From NCBI GenBank assembly GCA_002633005.1, contig NMRA01000526.1, positions 107,678 through 171,677 on the forward strand: a stretch of 64,000 nucleotides of DNA. The letters are read 5' to 3'. Each line of letters opens with the position of its first letter. Within the stretch, counting starts at the first letter, position 1. This stretch comes from Phoronis australis (taxonomy: Eukaryota; Phoronida; Phoronidae). Below are positions 54,701-64,000 of the stretch, piece by piece. A program made the translations under genes and the position numbers. A model generated the notes under the pieces. The model saw only the letters and a program-made list of their open reading frames with translations. It searched no databases and was not told the origin of the DNA.

Positions 54701-56044
54701 GATTTTATACAAATTTTATTCATTATTTTCAAAGTGAATTATTGTTAGTATATTATTTTGTTGGACAGTAAATAAAATTATGTCATGCTGTCATACTTTA
54801 ATGCATAACCAAGAGTAAACAACAAATCGCTTTTAAATTGTTTTCAGTTATTTCACTATGTACTTAGGCAGGCATTCAAGGTCACATGTAGAGGTCATCA
54901 TAGTGGAGAACTTGTATTCCAGGTTTGGGATGTGAAGTTCCCATCTGCATTGAACCCGGCTTCTTCGAGTGGCTTGGTTGGCACCAGGATCGTCTTCCTA
55001 AATTTTTTACTCCAGATGAACTAAAGAGTCATGGTTACAATGTCAACACAGCCTATAAAAGTTTCCAATCTGTCTCTCAGTACAACTTCGATGAGACATC
55101 TCATCAGTGCTATCACAGAATGCACAACATTGTCAAACACCTTTTGAAAGTCCATCAAAAGAGCAGTAAGTACATGCCAGTTATGATTTTTCTATACTCT
55201 TTTTTTCAATGGTAAAATGGTAAGATGTTTTCAATTTAGGACACAGTTTGGCAAAAAAGTGAATTTTTTAAAATTCTGATATCATTTTCAAATTGTAAAC
55301 CATAGCTAACAGGGAGTGTTTTGACAACTTGACTCTTAGGAGGTAAGGCAAATAAAAAAATTTAATTAGTAATTATTTTTGTCTGAAAGCAGTGATATTT
55401 TACCTTATGTTGTTTAATACATAGTCCAAATTCTTTTAAATTGTCATTAAAGAGAATTTAAGGCATCTTGAGATTCTGCAATTGGCAACTTTCGCATAAT
55501 TTACGCTTAATCATGTACTTTTAAAAGATCAGTCAACCTTGTATTAGAAAGATAAGAAATGTTAGGATTCTATGTGTAATACTTTGCTGTCAAGGTTTTC
55601 AACTTAGCCAACCTTTTAAGAGCTATACATTCAATCGTCACATAATATTCCTATGAGATGTCCAAACTGGAACATTATGCTGAGTTGACTTTTCTGCATT
55701 ATGCTGTATCCTGATGTTGGCACAACACTCAAGACTGGTGCCCTGTGTACTTCTGCTAACAAATCAAGTTTCCGTCATATTTTTCAGGTGGTAGCATTCT
55801 CATCATTGGCCATGCTGCAAATCTCGACTGCTGTACGCGTCAGTTAGTCGGGCGTGAGCCCCGCCCTTCAGACCTGTTCTCCAGCATCGTTCGTCAGATC
55901 CCATATTGTGGTTTGGCCATGTGTGAGACAGAATCATCTGACAAGTGGAAGCTGGTAGAGCCCCCAGTTCAAGCACCTACTCACTGTAACAACAGGAAAT
56001 TTGACTACACATGTCTCACTAAAGAGGATGGGTTTCGGAGATAA
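36754..56044 (+). CDS. UBASH3: Ubiquitin-associated and SH3 domain-containing protein (TULA/Sts family), complete twelve-exon gene
   Basis: Exons: 36754-36890, 40552-40605, 45166-45352, 47105-47297, 49055-49224, 50781-50989, 51267-51345, 52101-52209, 53655-53780, 54343-54435, 54923-55165 and 55788-56044 (stop TAA 56042-56044). They total 1857 nt in consistent phase, 618 residues, close to vertebrate UBASH3A/B (about 650). Domains in order: UBA (SLDTLLQMGFSKQRS through exon 2 to LASDWLLSHVNDP); 2H phosphoesterase with both motifs, HITL (exon 3) and HVTL (exon 5); SH3 (exon 6, from VIYSHEAE to GWFVGTSWL and GVLP); and a C-terminal histidine phosphatase with RHGERVD (exon 8), CSPALRCVQTA (exon 10), IEPGFFEWLGW (exon 11) and IIGHA (exon 12). 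Family members bind ubiquitin and CBL and dephosphorylate tyrosine kinases of the SYK/ZAP70 type. Catalytic residues look intact. An in-frame ATG at 36765 is an alternative start. It is the single invertebrate relative of UBASH3A and UBASH3B; which one it resembles more was not determined. Confidence 0.95.
37060..37880. repeat. Cluster of tRNA-derived SINE copies in opposing orientations (UBASH3 intron 1)
   Basis: Several copies of a tRNA-like head carry A-box-like GCTGAATGGTTAGCATGCT and B-box-like GGTTCRATTCC, followed by a GGTAATCTCAGCTATTACTACA tail. The copies lie on minus at about 37090-37190, minus 37400-37460, plus 37460-37510, plus 37700-37795 and minus 37795-37880. Flanking blocks (GGTGGTAAAGGTACCAAGG at about 37550 and its complement at about 37232) are also mirrored, so the region is a large imperfect palindrome. 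It is non-coding. Confidence 0.75.
37925..38300 (+). mobile_element. LINE fragment, C-terminal end of a CR1/L2/Jockey-like reverse transcriptase ORF
   Basis: An open frame (stop at 38429-38431) contains LLQQFNWRLLANRRGDMFYKF, then SFSPFTIRLWNNLEP after a divergent middle (the frame reads STFSPFTIRLWNN). This matches the pattern seen at the end of CR1/L2/Jockey-type ORF2 proteins: L-x2-L-x-W...RR...FYK, then SF-P-x-TI-x-WN-x-L-P. The frame begins inside SINE sequence, so its upstream codons are not part of the protein. It lies in UBASH3 intron 1 and no RT core is seen. Assignment to a clade is tentative. Confidence 0.55.
38432..40551 (+). other. UBASH3 intron 1, distal part
   Basis: Non-coding. 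No further repeat identity was recognised. A GCGACCTGGATTTTTGCC / GCCAAGTCGCCAAATGCGAC rich patch with short inverted words lies at about 40185-40260. Confidence 0.35.
40606..42647 (+). other. UBASH3 intron 2, proximal part
   Basis: No features recognised. The open frame at 41274-41459 is a GTT/ATT-rich low-complexity stretch. Confidence 0.35.
42648..42791 (+). repeat. Dimer of a short repeat with inverted ends, copy 2
   Basis: Two head-to-tail units of about 72 bp begin CCATGGGCAGCGCAGCACT and CCCATGGACAGCATAGCACT. Each has an A6 tract and ends TGGTnCnCCGCCCAT. It is the counterpart, on the other strand, of 17617-17742. Confidence 0.75.
43255..44244. mobile_element. hAT-like non-autonomous DNA transposon (about 990 bp)
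   Basis: The left end CAGTGGCGGATGTAGG and the right end CCTAAATCCGCC are degenerate inverted copies of the CAGnGGCGGATCCAGG-type terminus common in hAT families. Subterminal GGGGGGCCC / GGGCCCCCCC blocks are also mirrored. Possible 8-bp duplication GTGTATTA / ATGTATTA (7 of 8) if three extra bases are allowed at the right end. It has no transposase. It carries a tRNA-like insertion at 43510-43578 and lies in UBASH3 intron 2. Confidence 0.7.
43510..43578 (-). repeat. tRNA-like SINE head or tRNA pseudogene
   Basis: The minus strand reads GTGCAGTGGTAAAGCAC (A-box-like) and, about 35 bp on, GTGAGTTCGAGTC (B-box-like). The anticodon and acceptor stems do not fold properly, so it is not a working tRNA. 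Confidence 0.6.
44245..45165 (+). other. UBASH3 intron 2, distal part
   Basis: A+T-rich and non-coding. It ends with the perfect hairpin at 45102-45134, which lies 31 bp before the exon 3 acceptor boundary. Confidence 0.4.
45102..45134. repeat. Perfect 15-bp-arm hairpin just upstream of UBASH3 exon 3
   Basis: TCAGGAAGAGATAAC, loop TAG, then GTTATCTCTTCCTGA. No mismatches in the arms. It lies between the likely branch-point region and the acceptor of intron 2. Confidence 0.85.
45653..45780. repeat. Short tandem duplications in UBASH3 intron 3
   Basis: ACAGTGAAACATATC occurs twice (45653, 45678). Next to it, a unit of about 44 bp (GGGGTACTGCCRTTTGCATT...TTGAGACAGATG) is repeated at about 45694 and 45738. 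Confidence 0.7.
45781..47104 (+). other. UBASH3 intron 3, remaining part
   Basis: Non-coding; no recognised features. Confidence 0.35.
47755..47913. repeat. About 159-bp palindromic MITE in UBASH3 intron 4
   Basis: ACCATTGTCAAGCTTTATTC followed by AGAGAATGCAT is mirrored by ATGCATTCTCTGGATAAAGC and TTGACAATGGT. The outer arms GTAAAACATCA and TGATGTTTTAC-like sequence extend the pairing. Axis near 47835. Confidence 0.8.
47914..49054 (+). other. UBASH3 intron 4, distal part
   Basis: Non-coding. A copy of the dispersed TTGTGTCCYAAACTG repeat lies around 48885-48950. Confidence 0.35.
49225..50780 (+). other. UBASH3 intron 5
   Basis: Non-coding; no recognised features. Confidence 0.35.
52210..53654 (+). 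other. UBASH3 intron 8
   Basis: Non-coding. A copy of the dispersed repeat (CATTTCACTTGTCTATGATA to about 52840) is present. Confidence 0.35.
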
Positions 56045-59000
56045 GTCAGGGAAACTGAAACCTAAGCTTTAAAGTGGCATTTGAAGGCTAAGTCCTTATC
56101 ATTGTGAATTTATGGCGTAACAAGTTATTGTGATGATCTGAATGATAAGTGATATTCAATTTTTTTTAAGAAATAGGTTTAGGGGCAAATATGATTCCCA
56201 CAAAATATCAACCTGTGTCCTGTATGTACCATGACGTTGTGTTGGGGATTGACACTGTGCAATGCAGCTAACATGTTCCAATGATCTGCGTTTTTAGTGC
56301 AAAAGTGGTCATTTAGTCGATTTTTCTATTTTCACATTTTCTATCTGTGGATACTGTTGCACATTGTTTGGCATAGGATGTTAAAATAACATAACACTTA
56401 CTGTAAAAACTCACCAATTTCAGAGTCTGAAAGGGAATTCCCTAAATCTGCCTTTTTTCAAGGGCTTCAAACATTGTAACGTAAGGTTGTAAATTCCTAC
56501 AATTTTGTATAACTTTGTTTGACGGTAGTTATGGTATGAATATTGAACATCGAATGTCATTTAATTTCTTGGTGCTACATATGTTCCGTGGAAAAAATCA
56601 TCACGATGAAACAAAATTTCACTTGTCGTCCATATTGTGTCCTAAATTGGTGAAATTTTGCCGTATTGTGCAGTTCATGTATTTGTATGAGCACTTTAGA
56701 TAGCAATTTATGTGATCCTGCATGGAATGGAATGTGTTAGCTTGCACAAGTTAACATTTTTGTTAAACATTTACCTTGCTGCAGCTGGTGCGAGACATTT
56801 ACAGTAATCTCTCTTCAAACATTACGCAAAAACTTCAAAAGTCGCATTTTTTCCACTTTACGAAGTCAGATTACACCATCAAAGCCCCATGCTGACCATC
56901 TTTGAAAACTATTTTTTGGTTCGTGTTTCAGGGTAAACCCTTTTTCGATTATTTAATGCAGAAAGTTATAGGTAAGCGTTCTTATAAATTACACAGTAAT
57001 AGAACTATGGAGTGAATGGAGTTTATCAATTTCTTCAATAGCATTATTCATCAGCGCTAACTAAGTTCATTGAATTTTGCGATTTAAGCTTGACCAATTA
57101 GCTTTGCATGGGTCTTTAGTTAAAAATGTTCAAAATTTCACAAAAGCTTTTTTTATGTCAACCATTCAGTTCAAACTATCCCAATTATCAAGTTGGTTTT
57201 TTCATCGTTTAATTTTTGCTGGGAAAATTATATTCCACATGTCAGTCGTATTGTGTACTAATTTGAAAACCATATTTATAGTAACAACGACAGGAACATT
57301 TGATTGTTATGTATTTTAAAATCCTAACTAATTTAACTTGATTTTTACAACTTGAATGCTCCAAGAGCAAACTGAGTATTTCTGTGCACAGTTGGTGTCT
57401 TGCAAACTGTTTCCCACCGCTTTTACATAATGTGTCTTAATGTTCAGATTATTTTTGATCATCTCTTGTTGGAACAATGTGCAGAATTTTTTTTAGGAAT
57501 ACTCCAACCTCACAAATCCTGAAAAACAAGTTTTTTGATTTATTTAGAAGTCAAGAGTACGGAATTGCTTTGCATGTATTTTTGGTTCTGTAATTTATGT
57601 ATTTTCAGACACAAAATGACTTTGGAAACAACGTTGTAAAGTTTCTTCAAGAATATCATATCTCGCCATCCAAATGGGGCCTAATGTGGTTTTTGTCTAG
57701 TCATTTTGTCTCCAATGCACCCTTCTGTATGATTTATGGAAAAACTGGACCCTTGCTTGTTTTTCACCCAAGAAGTTACTCTGTGTTCTAGTACATTCTA
57801 GGCTACATTCCATAAAGCGATTTTCTTGCGAGTTTGGTGAAATCTCGCAGGATCACGTTAGTGGAAGGTAAGCGTTTCATTTGTATCTAAGTGTCAACCA
57901 CAGAGGTGATTGGTCAGCAAAGCTGGAGTGTAGAATTATGGGAAGAAACTCATGACTTCCTTTCCATAAGCCAAGATATCTTGACAGAAGTGCCTCAAAG
58001 TGTTTTTGGGCTGCAGAACACAAACCTGTTAACCTGTCAATCAGAGTACCCATTGATCCTATGGGTCTTAAATAGGCAAGAGTTCAATTGGGTATTTATT
58101 CACTACTTGCACGAATTTGCCATTATACTTGAAAACGAGGTGTTATTTCCTAGCTACAATGGTTCTTCATGTTTGGAATGGGCGCTTTCACATTTGCATT
58201 GTTAAAATTGATGCTAAAATGAGGAGTTGTGTCCTAAACAACAAATCATTTTTGTAGCGCCACCAAGTGTGCAAGTAGTGAATTATTTGGTGCTGACAAA
58301 ATACTGTTGGAGTAAAGTTGTTTTGTGTCTGGAAAATGTACTCCTTTTTCTTTTAATTGTGTTCTCACAGCGGGTCTTTGAGAGAATTTTTATTATTAGT
58401 TTATGGTATAGACAGATGGCAATTGTACTTAAATTTGTTCTGTGATTTTATCATGAATTCAAATTATGTACTGTGAATAATTATGTTTTATGGTAACTAA
58501 TATCTAATATTATATTACATTATATTACCTTGTTTTATTACAAGATATTACTAAGAAAGATCAGAGGGTAAATTTTTGCTCAGAGGCACTGGTTGAAATA
58601 TATTTACGTGTATGTACCAGGAATGTTTACACAGTTTACTGTGCTTATGAGCACATGTGGAATTGTCCACTTTTTCCTTCTTCATTACAGTTTTTCCATT
58701 ATTGTATGAAACCGTGGTACTTATTTACTTAATCAGATAAATGTTTCAGGTTCAACTTGTTAGGTTTTGTTGAGTTTTTTAAGAAAATACCAGCTTCAGA
58801 AACAATATTTATGGTTTTAGTATTTATTTATAATTGGAAGAAGACATTGACATAATAGATAATAGAAATAAGTTCTTCTTGTAGACCGTATTCACGCAGT
58901 CGCCATTTTAATAGTGAGCCTCTTTTTAGGTTTAAAAAACAATGCATTTGAGACATAAATATTAGGAGGCATGCAAAAAAATCACACTTTGCACAGTGAT

Positions 59001-59237
59001 TAAGCGGAGAATGCATTGTTTTTAAAACCTACAAAGAGGCTCACTTTTAAAATGAAGACTGTGTGAATAAGGTGTATTGCTCAATTTTGTAAACAATGAG
59101 TTACAAGAGCATAGATGTTTCTGATACTTTAACAAAGTAACAAGTTTAATTTGAAATTTGCCTGCTGCTGTTGTGTTTACTCCCTTGTTTATGACTTCCT
59201 ATGAATTTACATTGTGCATTCATTTTTTATAAATAAA
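56045..59237 (+). other. UBASH3 3' UTR and downstream region
   Basis: No coding potential. The first AATAAA I find is at 59232-59237, giving a long 3' UTR if used; earlier non-canonical signals are possible. A copy of the dispersed repeat lies at about 56595-56660, and a palindromic MITE at 58885-59073. Confidence 0.4.
58885..59073. repeat. 189-bp palindromic MITE
   Basis: The left arm ACCGTATTCACGCAGTC continues to GTGAGCCTCTTTTTAGGTTT and AAAACAATGCATT. The right arm repeats it in reverse complement, ending GACTGTGTGAATAAGGT. The centre is a non-repeated A+T-rich loop of about 70 bp. Confidence 0.82.
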
Positions 59238-61952
59238 TTTGTTACATTAACAGGACTACCTAGTGACCTAGTGTGATTTTCTTGAACTAGGGTAGCGTTG
59301 GGTTGGTGCTCAGTGAACCAACCTCTACAGGGGGGGGGGGGCAGTGTAGTATCTCTCTGGTATAAATACACTAACTTCATTTCCTGCAAGCTGCAATTCT
59401 TTTCGCTTATGCTGGGATTCTGTGCATCTCTTCTCAACAACTGCATATATTCCCCTTATACAGACTTGAATTGATAACCACGTGGTTTATACTAGGTATT
59501 TAGCCCCCCTCCCCCTCCCCCCATATAGGCCATGGAGAGCCACAATTTAGTAAAAGTATGTAGTTTTAGGAGTGTCAAACAAACGACACTTTAAGACGCA
59601 CTTTATTTCAGCACTCAATTTTGGCTTACTCGCTGGAACCATAAACTCCCTTAACCACACATTGTCGTCCTATTACCGAAAAAATCACGCCCGGGTTTAT
59701 ATTTGGCGTACTAGAAATGTGAAAATATGTCCTGGGACTTACTACAAGAAATTTCTGGTTTTTCCAAGCGAGACTGTTTCCATTCTGGAATGCAGATTAT
59801 TGGATAAGAAATGTGAAGCTCGTAAGAAAGGAATTGTGTTCAGAAAGAAACGGCACTGTTAATGAGAAGGCCCTCATTTTTCAGGAAGGCACTTGGACGA
59901 AGGTAATATTAGTACCGGGAATTTCCGAAAATAGGCCCATGGGCGGACATGCGGAAAACCACGTTTTAAGAACGTCAAGTGAAACTGTATATGATACGCC
60001 TGGGCGTATGTTTTGTTCACTGTTGAAAATAAACACGTCGTTTTAATGTGTGTAGTTGTATCTCACCACTAAGAATTTTATTTGTCTATACTTATTTCGC
60101 ATTCAGCTAACACAGTGCGTTAAAATGGTCCTTCATATTCGTGCTAATAAGTAATTACTGACGAAGACACAAGGAAGGCGCTATCCCAAAATATTGTCGA
60201 AATAATCACATTGTTACATCAAAACATGTTACATTGACATTTTAGAACAAAACGGCACCAGATTTTCAAAGCATGCAAACTACCACCGTACTTTTGGAAA
60301 TTTTTCCGAAAATATGCCAGTGGGCCTATTTCGGAAAATCTCGGTAAGGCACAATAAGACCTTGCGTAAAATATTTTTGTTTCACCTTGCCATACCTACA
60401 CTTATAAGACGGGTAAGTTAGCTGAGTATTTAACACACGTGTGGTCAATTAAATGTTTTGATTTTACGAAAAGTATTTTTTCTTTAGATTACAAACAAAA
60501 TATTTTGAGTTGTGCATATCAGTGTTGTCCAAACGGTTGAGCTGGGGAAAAAGTCTATAGGTCTATAGTTTTAGTAAACCCGTTACTTTTACCTTTACAA
60601 AATCGGTCTTTTATTTTGTTTCTCACTCATAATATTACCATTTGTCGTGTGTGTATAAGGCGGTTATATCCAAATGCAAAACGCCACTTCCCTGAAAAAC
60701 ACGTTCACTGGTCACTCGTCCTCGTGTTTTTGACTGTCTTAGAACTTTTCACTTAACAGCTATTTTTTAATTGTTAAACTGAAGACTCACGCGTTAACGA
60801 CTACCACGGAAATTGATAAATCCCGTTTTACTTATTATCGACTTTTCCTTGCTTTAGGACTGAATTGTTTTACTGAAGTGTTTTACTACCTAATTGTGGA
60901 TATTATAAGGACAGCATAGGAGCTTAACTATTCATATCGCACACCAATAATTGCCGTGTAAGAAAGAATCTGTTCGTACTGGGAAGAGTGTCAGTTCGGT
61001 CTGGGTTTCATAGCCGACAGGTGTCGCTATAATGCCGGAAATTACCAAGAATTGGAAGTCTGAAGTCTGGTAGTGAAAGACAGCTACACAGGCCTACAGG
61101 GTATTTCGGTTTAACAGGCAACATATCATGTTAAGCAGTTTGAAATGTTACAAAAAGACACATTATCTTCTTTCACACTCGAAGTATTCCGAAGGGGTTC
61201 TCATTAATTCCCGTGCATTCATTCATTTATGCACTAAATAACGGGCCCATTGACGCTATTCACTTTCAGTAATTGCTGGTTCTCTAAATCAGGGACCGCT
61301 ATCCGGTCAGGGCCCCTCTGACTTGAATAGATGCATTTTATTAAAACGGGCAGTGATCAAAGTCAACAAAATCAAGGGAGCCCCGATCCAGTGGCTTAAG
61401 CCTAAACAAGTACAGTACATCAAGGCATGTGCAAGCGGTGGCGATGTGATTGGTATACTTCCTACCAAGGCATGCGCATTGAATGATGACCCAGACACAG
61501 AATTCCGTGTGTCGTTCATCATATTTCCACACAGCCACTTTTCAGCATAGGTGGCACTGTGTCGGAGGGTATACATTCATTCACTCACTATTAAAACTGA
61601 GCTCAGAGGAGTAAGACTCAGAGAGACAATTTACCCCAGGTCTCCCAAAACGAGAGTTAGTAGCTCAAACCACTGAACCACACTTTAACATTGCAATTGA
61701 AAAACTATTTTATAATCTTTATAATCTGTAAGCATTTCCAGTAGCATTTACACAACAAAATGGAGTAGTCAACTCAATTTGAACTGCTGGTGTTAAATGG
61801 AAGTGTGAGTCCATTTTTGGAACCCTCTCTGACAGGCTAGCTAACAGTCTCACAGATTGACTCGTGATTCATTGCTGCCAGAAAGAATTTGCAGTCTTCC
61901 ATTTTGTCTTTATTTGCCAATGTTAATGCTCTTTTGTTTCCACTTGTAGGTT
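59238..61952. other. Intergenic or 5' UTR region before MTG2
   Basis: It has a G11 tract near 59331 and C-rich tracts near 59503-59521. Words of the form TTTCCGAAAATAGGCCCA recur at about 59920 and, inverted and degenerate, at about 60300-60340. Open frames at 59572-60046 and 61323-61550 match no family. Non-coding first exons of MTG2 may lie here, because an acceptor-like CACTTGTAG precedes its ATG. Confidence 0.35.
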
Positions 61953-64000
61953 ATGATCAAACTAGTGTCCAGAGTTCCTGGTCTCTGTTCCCACTGCACG
62001 TGTCTCCATGGTACTGTAGTCTCACTGACAAGGAATGCCTCTGCCAAAGCGGTTCGCAAAGTGCGGGTAATTAACAGATCAGAGTCAAACAAGGTATTGC
62101 TTACTTGTCTTATATCTAGTGTCCTGAGACCATGGAAGTTTGTCCAAGATTTTACTTGCCAATTGTCTAACCATACCTGTTGCATAAAGTTGAAACCTTA
62201 TTCGAAGCATTCCAAAGTGTCGGTTTTTAAGTTGAGTTACCAATACATTGGAGTGCTGTTGAGGTCGAGGGGTATGGAGTGCTTATTAGATATGTAGTCA
62301 ACCCCCACTTCTTGGCCAGGAATGATAAAGGTATATAGGGAACATTTAATGAGAACATTTTGCTTTGGGTTTGACAGTCAGTTTAGAGATGCTTATGTGC
62401 CAAAATATATTTTTTTAAAGGTGGCACAATGCACATAGTTGGCACAGTGCACATAGTTACCAAAATGAAGCCTGGGTCATGTATTTGAGTGTTGACAAAT
62501 ATTAGAATCAGAAGTGTTGAAAAAGTAAAACGGGACACAAACTTCCCCTTGTTAGAGAACAAAGTTGGTTGAACTGAATTATTGAAATACATTTCCACAA
62601 ACATTTAGCTAGTGCTCTACATTCTGTTTGATGAAATATTTTTTTGTCAAAAATCAATCACTGTTCAGTTGTCCTTTCAGTAAGTAGTGAAACACAGGGT
62701 AATTTACTTACATGGTTATGTAAATTTAGTAATTTCCTTTTATCATTAAATTAGCAGGTCATCATATCAAGCCATTTTCTCTAAACATTATGCTTATTTT
62801 TTAGGCCAAGCATTTCGTTGACTTTCGCCGTTGTCGAGTAATAGCCGGATCAGGAGGTGATGGCAGTGTTTCCTTTCTCAGTTTACCACGAAAGGAGTGG
62901 GCAGGACCAGATGGCGGCAATGGCGGAAATGGAGGACACGTGATTTTTAAAGGTTTAACACGTCTTGGGATTGTTATCAGCTTCTTTGCACTATCACTTG
63001 ACACTTCATGCTCGAAAGCTGTGGAGTGCTATGTTTTGAATTTTACAGTACGCACCAAAAATGATCAGACAAAATGTCCCAGAATTCCCTGTTATGACTA
63101 CCATCAAGGTAGATAGAATCACCCAGCATGACTGGGCATAATGGTTATTGTCCATCGTAACATGAATATGGTATTTTGTCTGATGTTCTGTAGGCATGTT
63201 GTATGCACAAGTTCAGGATATGTGTTTCAGTGGCCAGTGTTGTTTCATTGTTATTTTATCTTTGTCAGGGGAAATAACTCTGAATTAAGGCAAGTTAATA
63301 CTTCTACTGCGATTGTGACCTGGATGATTCTCCTATGTTTATCTCGCTTTGTTACTGTCAAGTTTTAGGGTTCTAAAAGTCGTGAAATATTCATTTTAAG
63401 TTGTTTACCATCTAACATCATTAGCGTTTTGTTCTTTCGCCATGGTAAGATATGATTTGCACTCCTATGGAAAACTAAAATACAGCGTTACTATTGACGA
63501 AATAGCTTCAGAATTTTGATATTAATAACAATGATCTGTTTGTACCTTTTAATAATGTTATACCCAATCATGTAGAGTATCCTGGAACCTATGGTAAAAA
63601 TTCTTCAGTTTGGGACACAATATGGTGGACAGGTTAAATTTCATTTTGTCAAAATTTCCCAAGAAACAGAATTTTTCAGGAAAATGTACTTTGCTTTTAG
63701 CATGGTTTTTGTATGATGTAGCTACTAACAAACAACATTTGGTAACATTTTGAGAATTTGCAACAATTTTCCAAGAAAAATATAAATGTGGCAATTAGAG
63801 CAATCATTCTTGTCCCAAACTGAAGAATTTTTGCTGTTATCTCTTGTGTCATTTACGCTATACAAACATTGGAGCTGTTTGTGCCGACTTGGTGCCCATA
63901 TGTGTTTGCCTTTTGGCTAACAGCTGCAATGGAAATCAGGGGAGTAATTGTGCCAGAGTAGACACCATTGACACAAATGGCATGGAAATTAGAAACATCA
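61953..64000 (+). CDS. MTG2: Mitochondrial ribosome-associated Obg-type GTPase, first two coding exons (3' part outside window)
   Basis: Exons 61953-62093 (ATG at 61953, 47 codons) and 62805-62952 (ends in phase 1). Exon one gives a presequence-like N-terminus without acidic residues in its first 40 or so positions, rich in R, K, S and T, consistent with mitochondrial import. Exon two begins AKHFVDFRRCRVIAGSGGDG and contains RKEWAGPDGGNGGNGGHV, the glycine-rich start of the Obg fold, matching MTG2/GTPBP5 rather than bacterial-length relatives. MTG2 acts in maturation of the large mitochondrial ribosomal subunit. The Obg remainder and the G domain lie beyond the window. The exon 2 donor (AAAG|GTTTAA) is weak. 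From 62953 to the end is intron. Confidence 0.88.
63596..63833. repeat. About 238-bp MITE-like element with 21-bp inverted ends, dispersed family
   Basis: AAAAATTCTTCAGTTTGGGAC on the left and GTCCCAAACTGAAGAATTTTT on the right. Diverged copies of one end occur at about 8795, 48900, 52780 and 56600, usually with a CCATATTGTGTCCYAAA core. This copy is in MTG2 intron 2. Confidence 0.7.

Noticed and set aside
54379-54771. 130-codon open frame spanning UBASH3 exon 10
   Set aside because: Wrong frame of exon 10 read through into intron 10; the real exon is 54343-54435.
59572-60046. Overlapping open frames of 96 and 77 codons
   Set aside because: No family resemblance, no splice sites in phase, composition like the surrounding DNA.
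61323-61550. 75-codon open frame upstream of MTG2
   Set aside because: No recognisable domain; open frames on the opposite strand are equally long.

Overview
The window is nuclear DNA of a multicellular animal. Genes are split into many short exons with GT..AG introns of 0.2-4.5 kb. Strand use is mixed, the sequence is A+T-rich, and intergenic and intronic space is full of decayed transposons. The protein-coding genes are ordinary metazoan families with good similarity to vertebrate proteins. Together with a Kolobok/T2-like DNA transposon, an L1/Tx1-type LINE, tRNA-derived SINEs and many hairpin-shaped MITEs, this fits an invertebrate such as a hemichordate, echinoderm or amphioxus. The species cannot be named from the sequence alone.

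Layout. 1-7703 (+): the 3' nine exons of RNMT, the mRNA cap guanine-N7 methyltransferase, with a long 3' UTR. 9.6-14.5 kb: intergenic DNA with small repeats. 14531-15664 (-): an intronless rhodopsin-class (class A) GPCR, not an opsin and not an aminergic receptor. 15.7-26.7 kb: repeat-rich. It holds a 374-bp palindrome, a dimeric 70-bp repeat, a 2.08-kb TTAA-flanked Kolobok-like element with a broken THAP sequence, a CA microsatellite containing a 60-N assembly gap, and a 5'-truncated dead LINE on the minus strand. 26737-31589 (+): the last five exons of a gene I cannot identify (Q/S/T-rich protein with a likely coiled coil). 32721-36473 (-): complete three-exon ALKBH4. 36754-56044 (+): complete twelve-exon UBASH3/TULA (UBA, 2H phosphoesterase, SH3 and histidine phosphatase domains; 618 aa predicted). 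61953 to the window end (+): the first two coding exons of MTG2, a mitochondrial Obg-type GTPase.

Gene arrangement. The unidentified gene and ALKBH4 converge, with facing poly(A) signals about 30 bp apart. ALKBH4 and UBASH3 diverge, with start codons 280 bp apart, so they probably share a promoter region. The genes otherwise belong to unrelated processes: mRNA capping, signalling, protein demethylation, ubiquitin/tyrosine-phosphatase signalling and mitoribosome assembly. I see no operon-like or defence-like system.

I found no clearly new biological system. The items most worth a second look are the unidentified gene at 26.7-31.6 kb, an orphan phase-0 exon candidate on the minus strand at 25.2 kb, the overlap of the GPCR stop codon with a consensus splice donor, and several inverted-repeat elements, including a 0.94-kb foldback element inside ALKBH4 intron 1.
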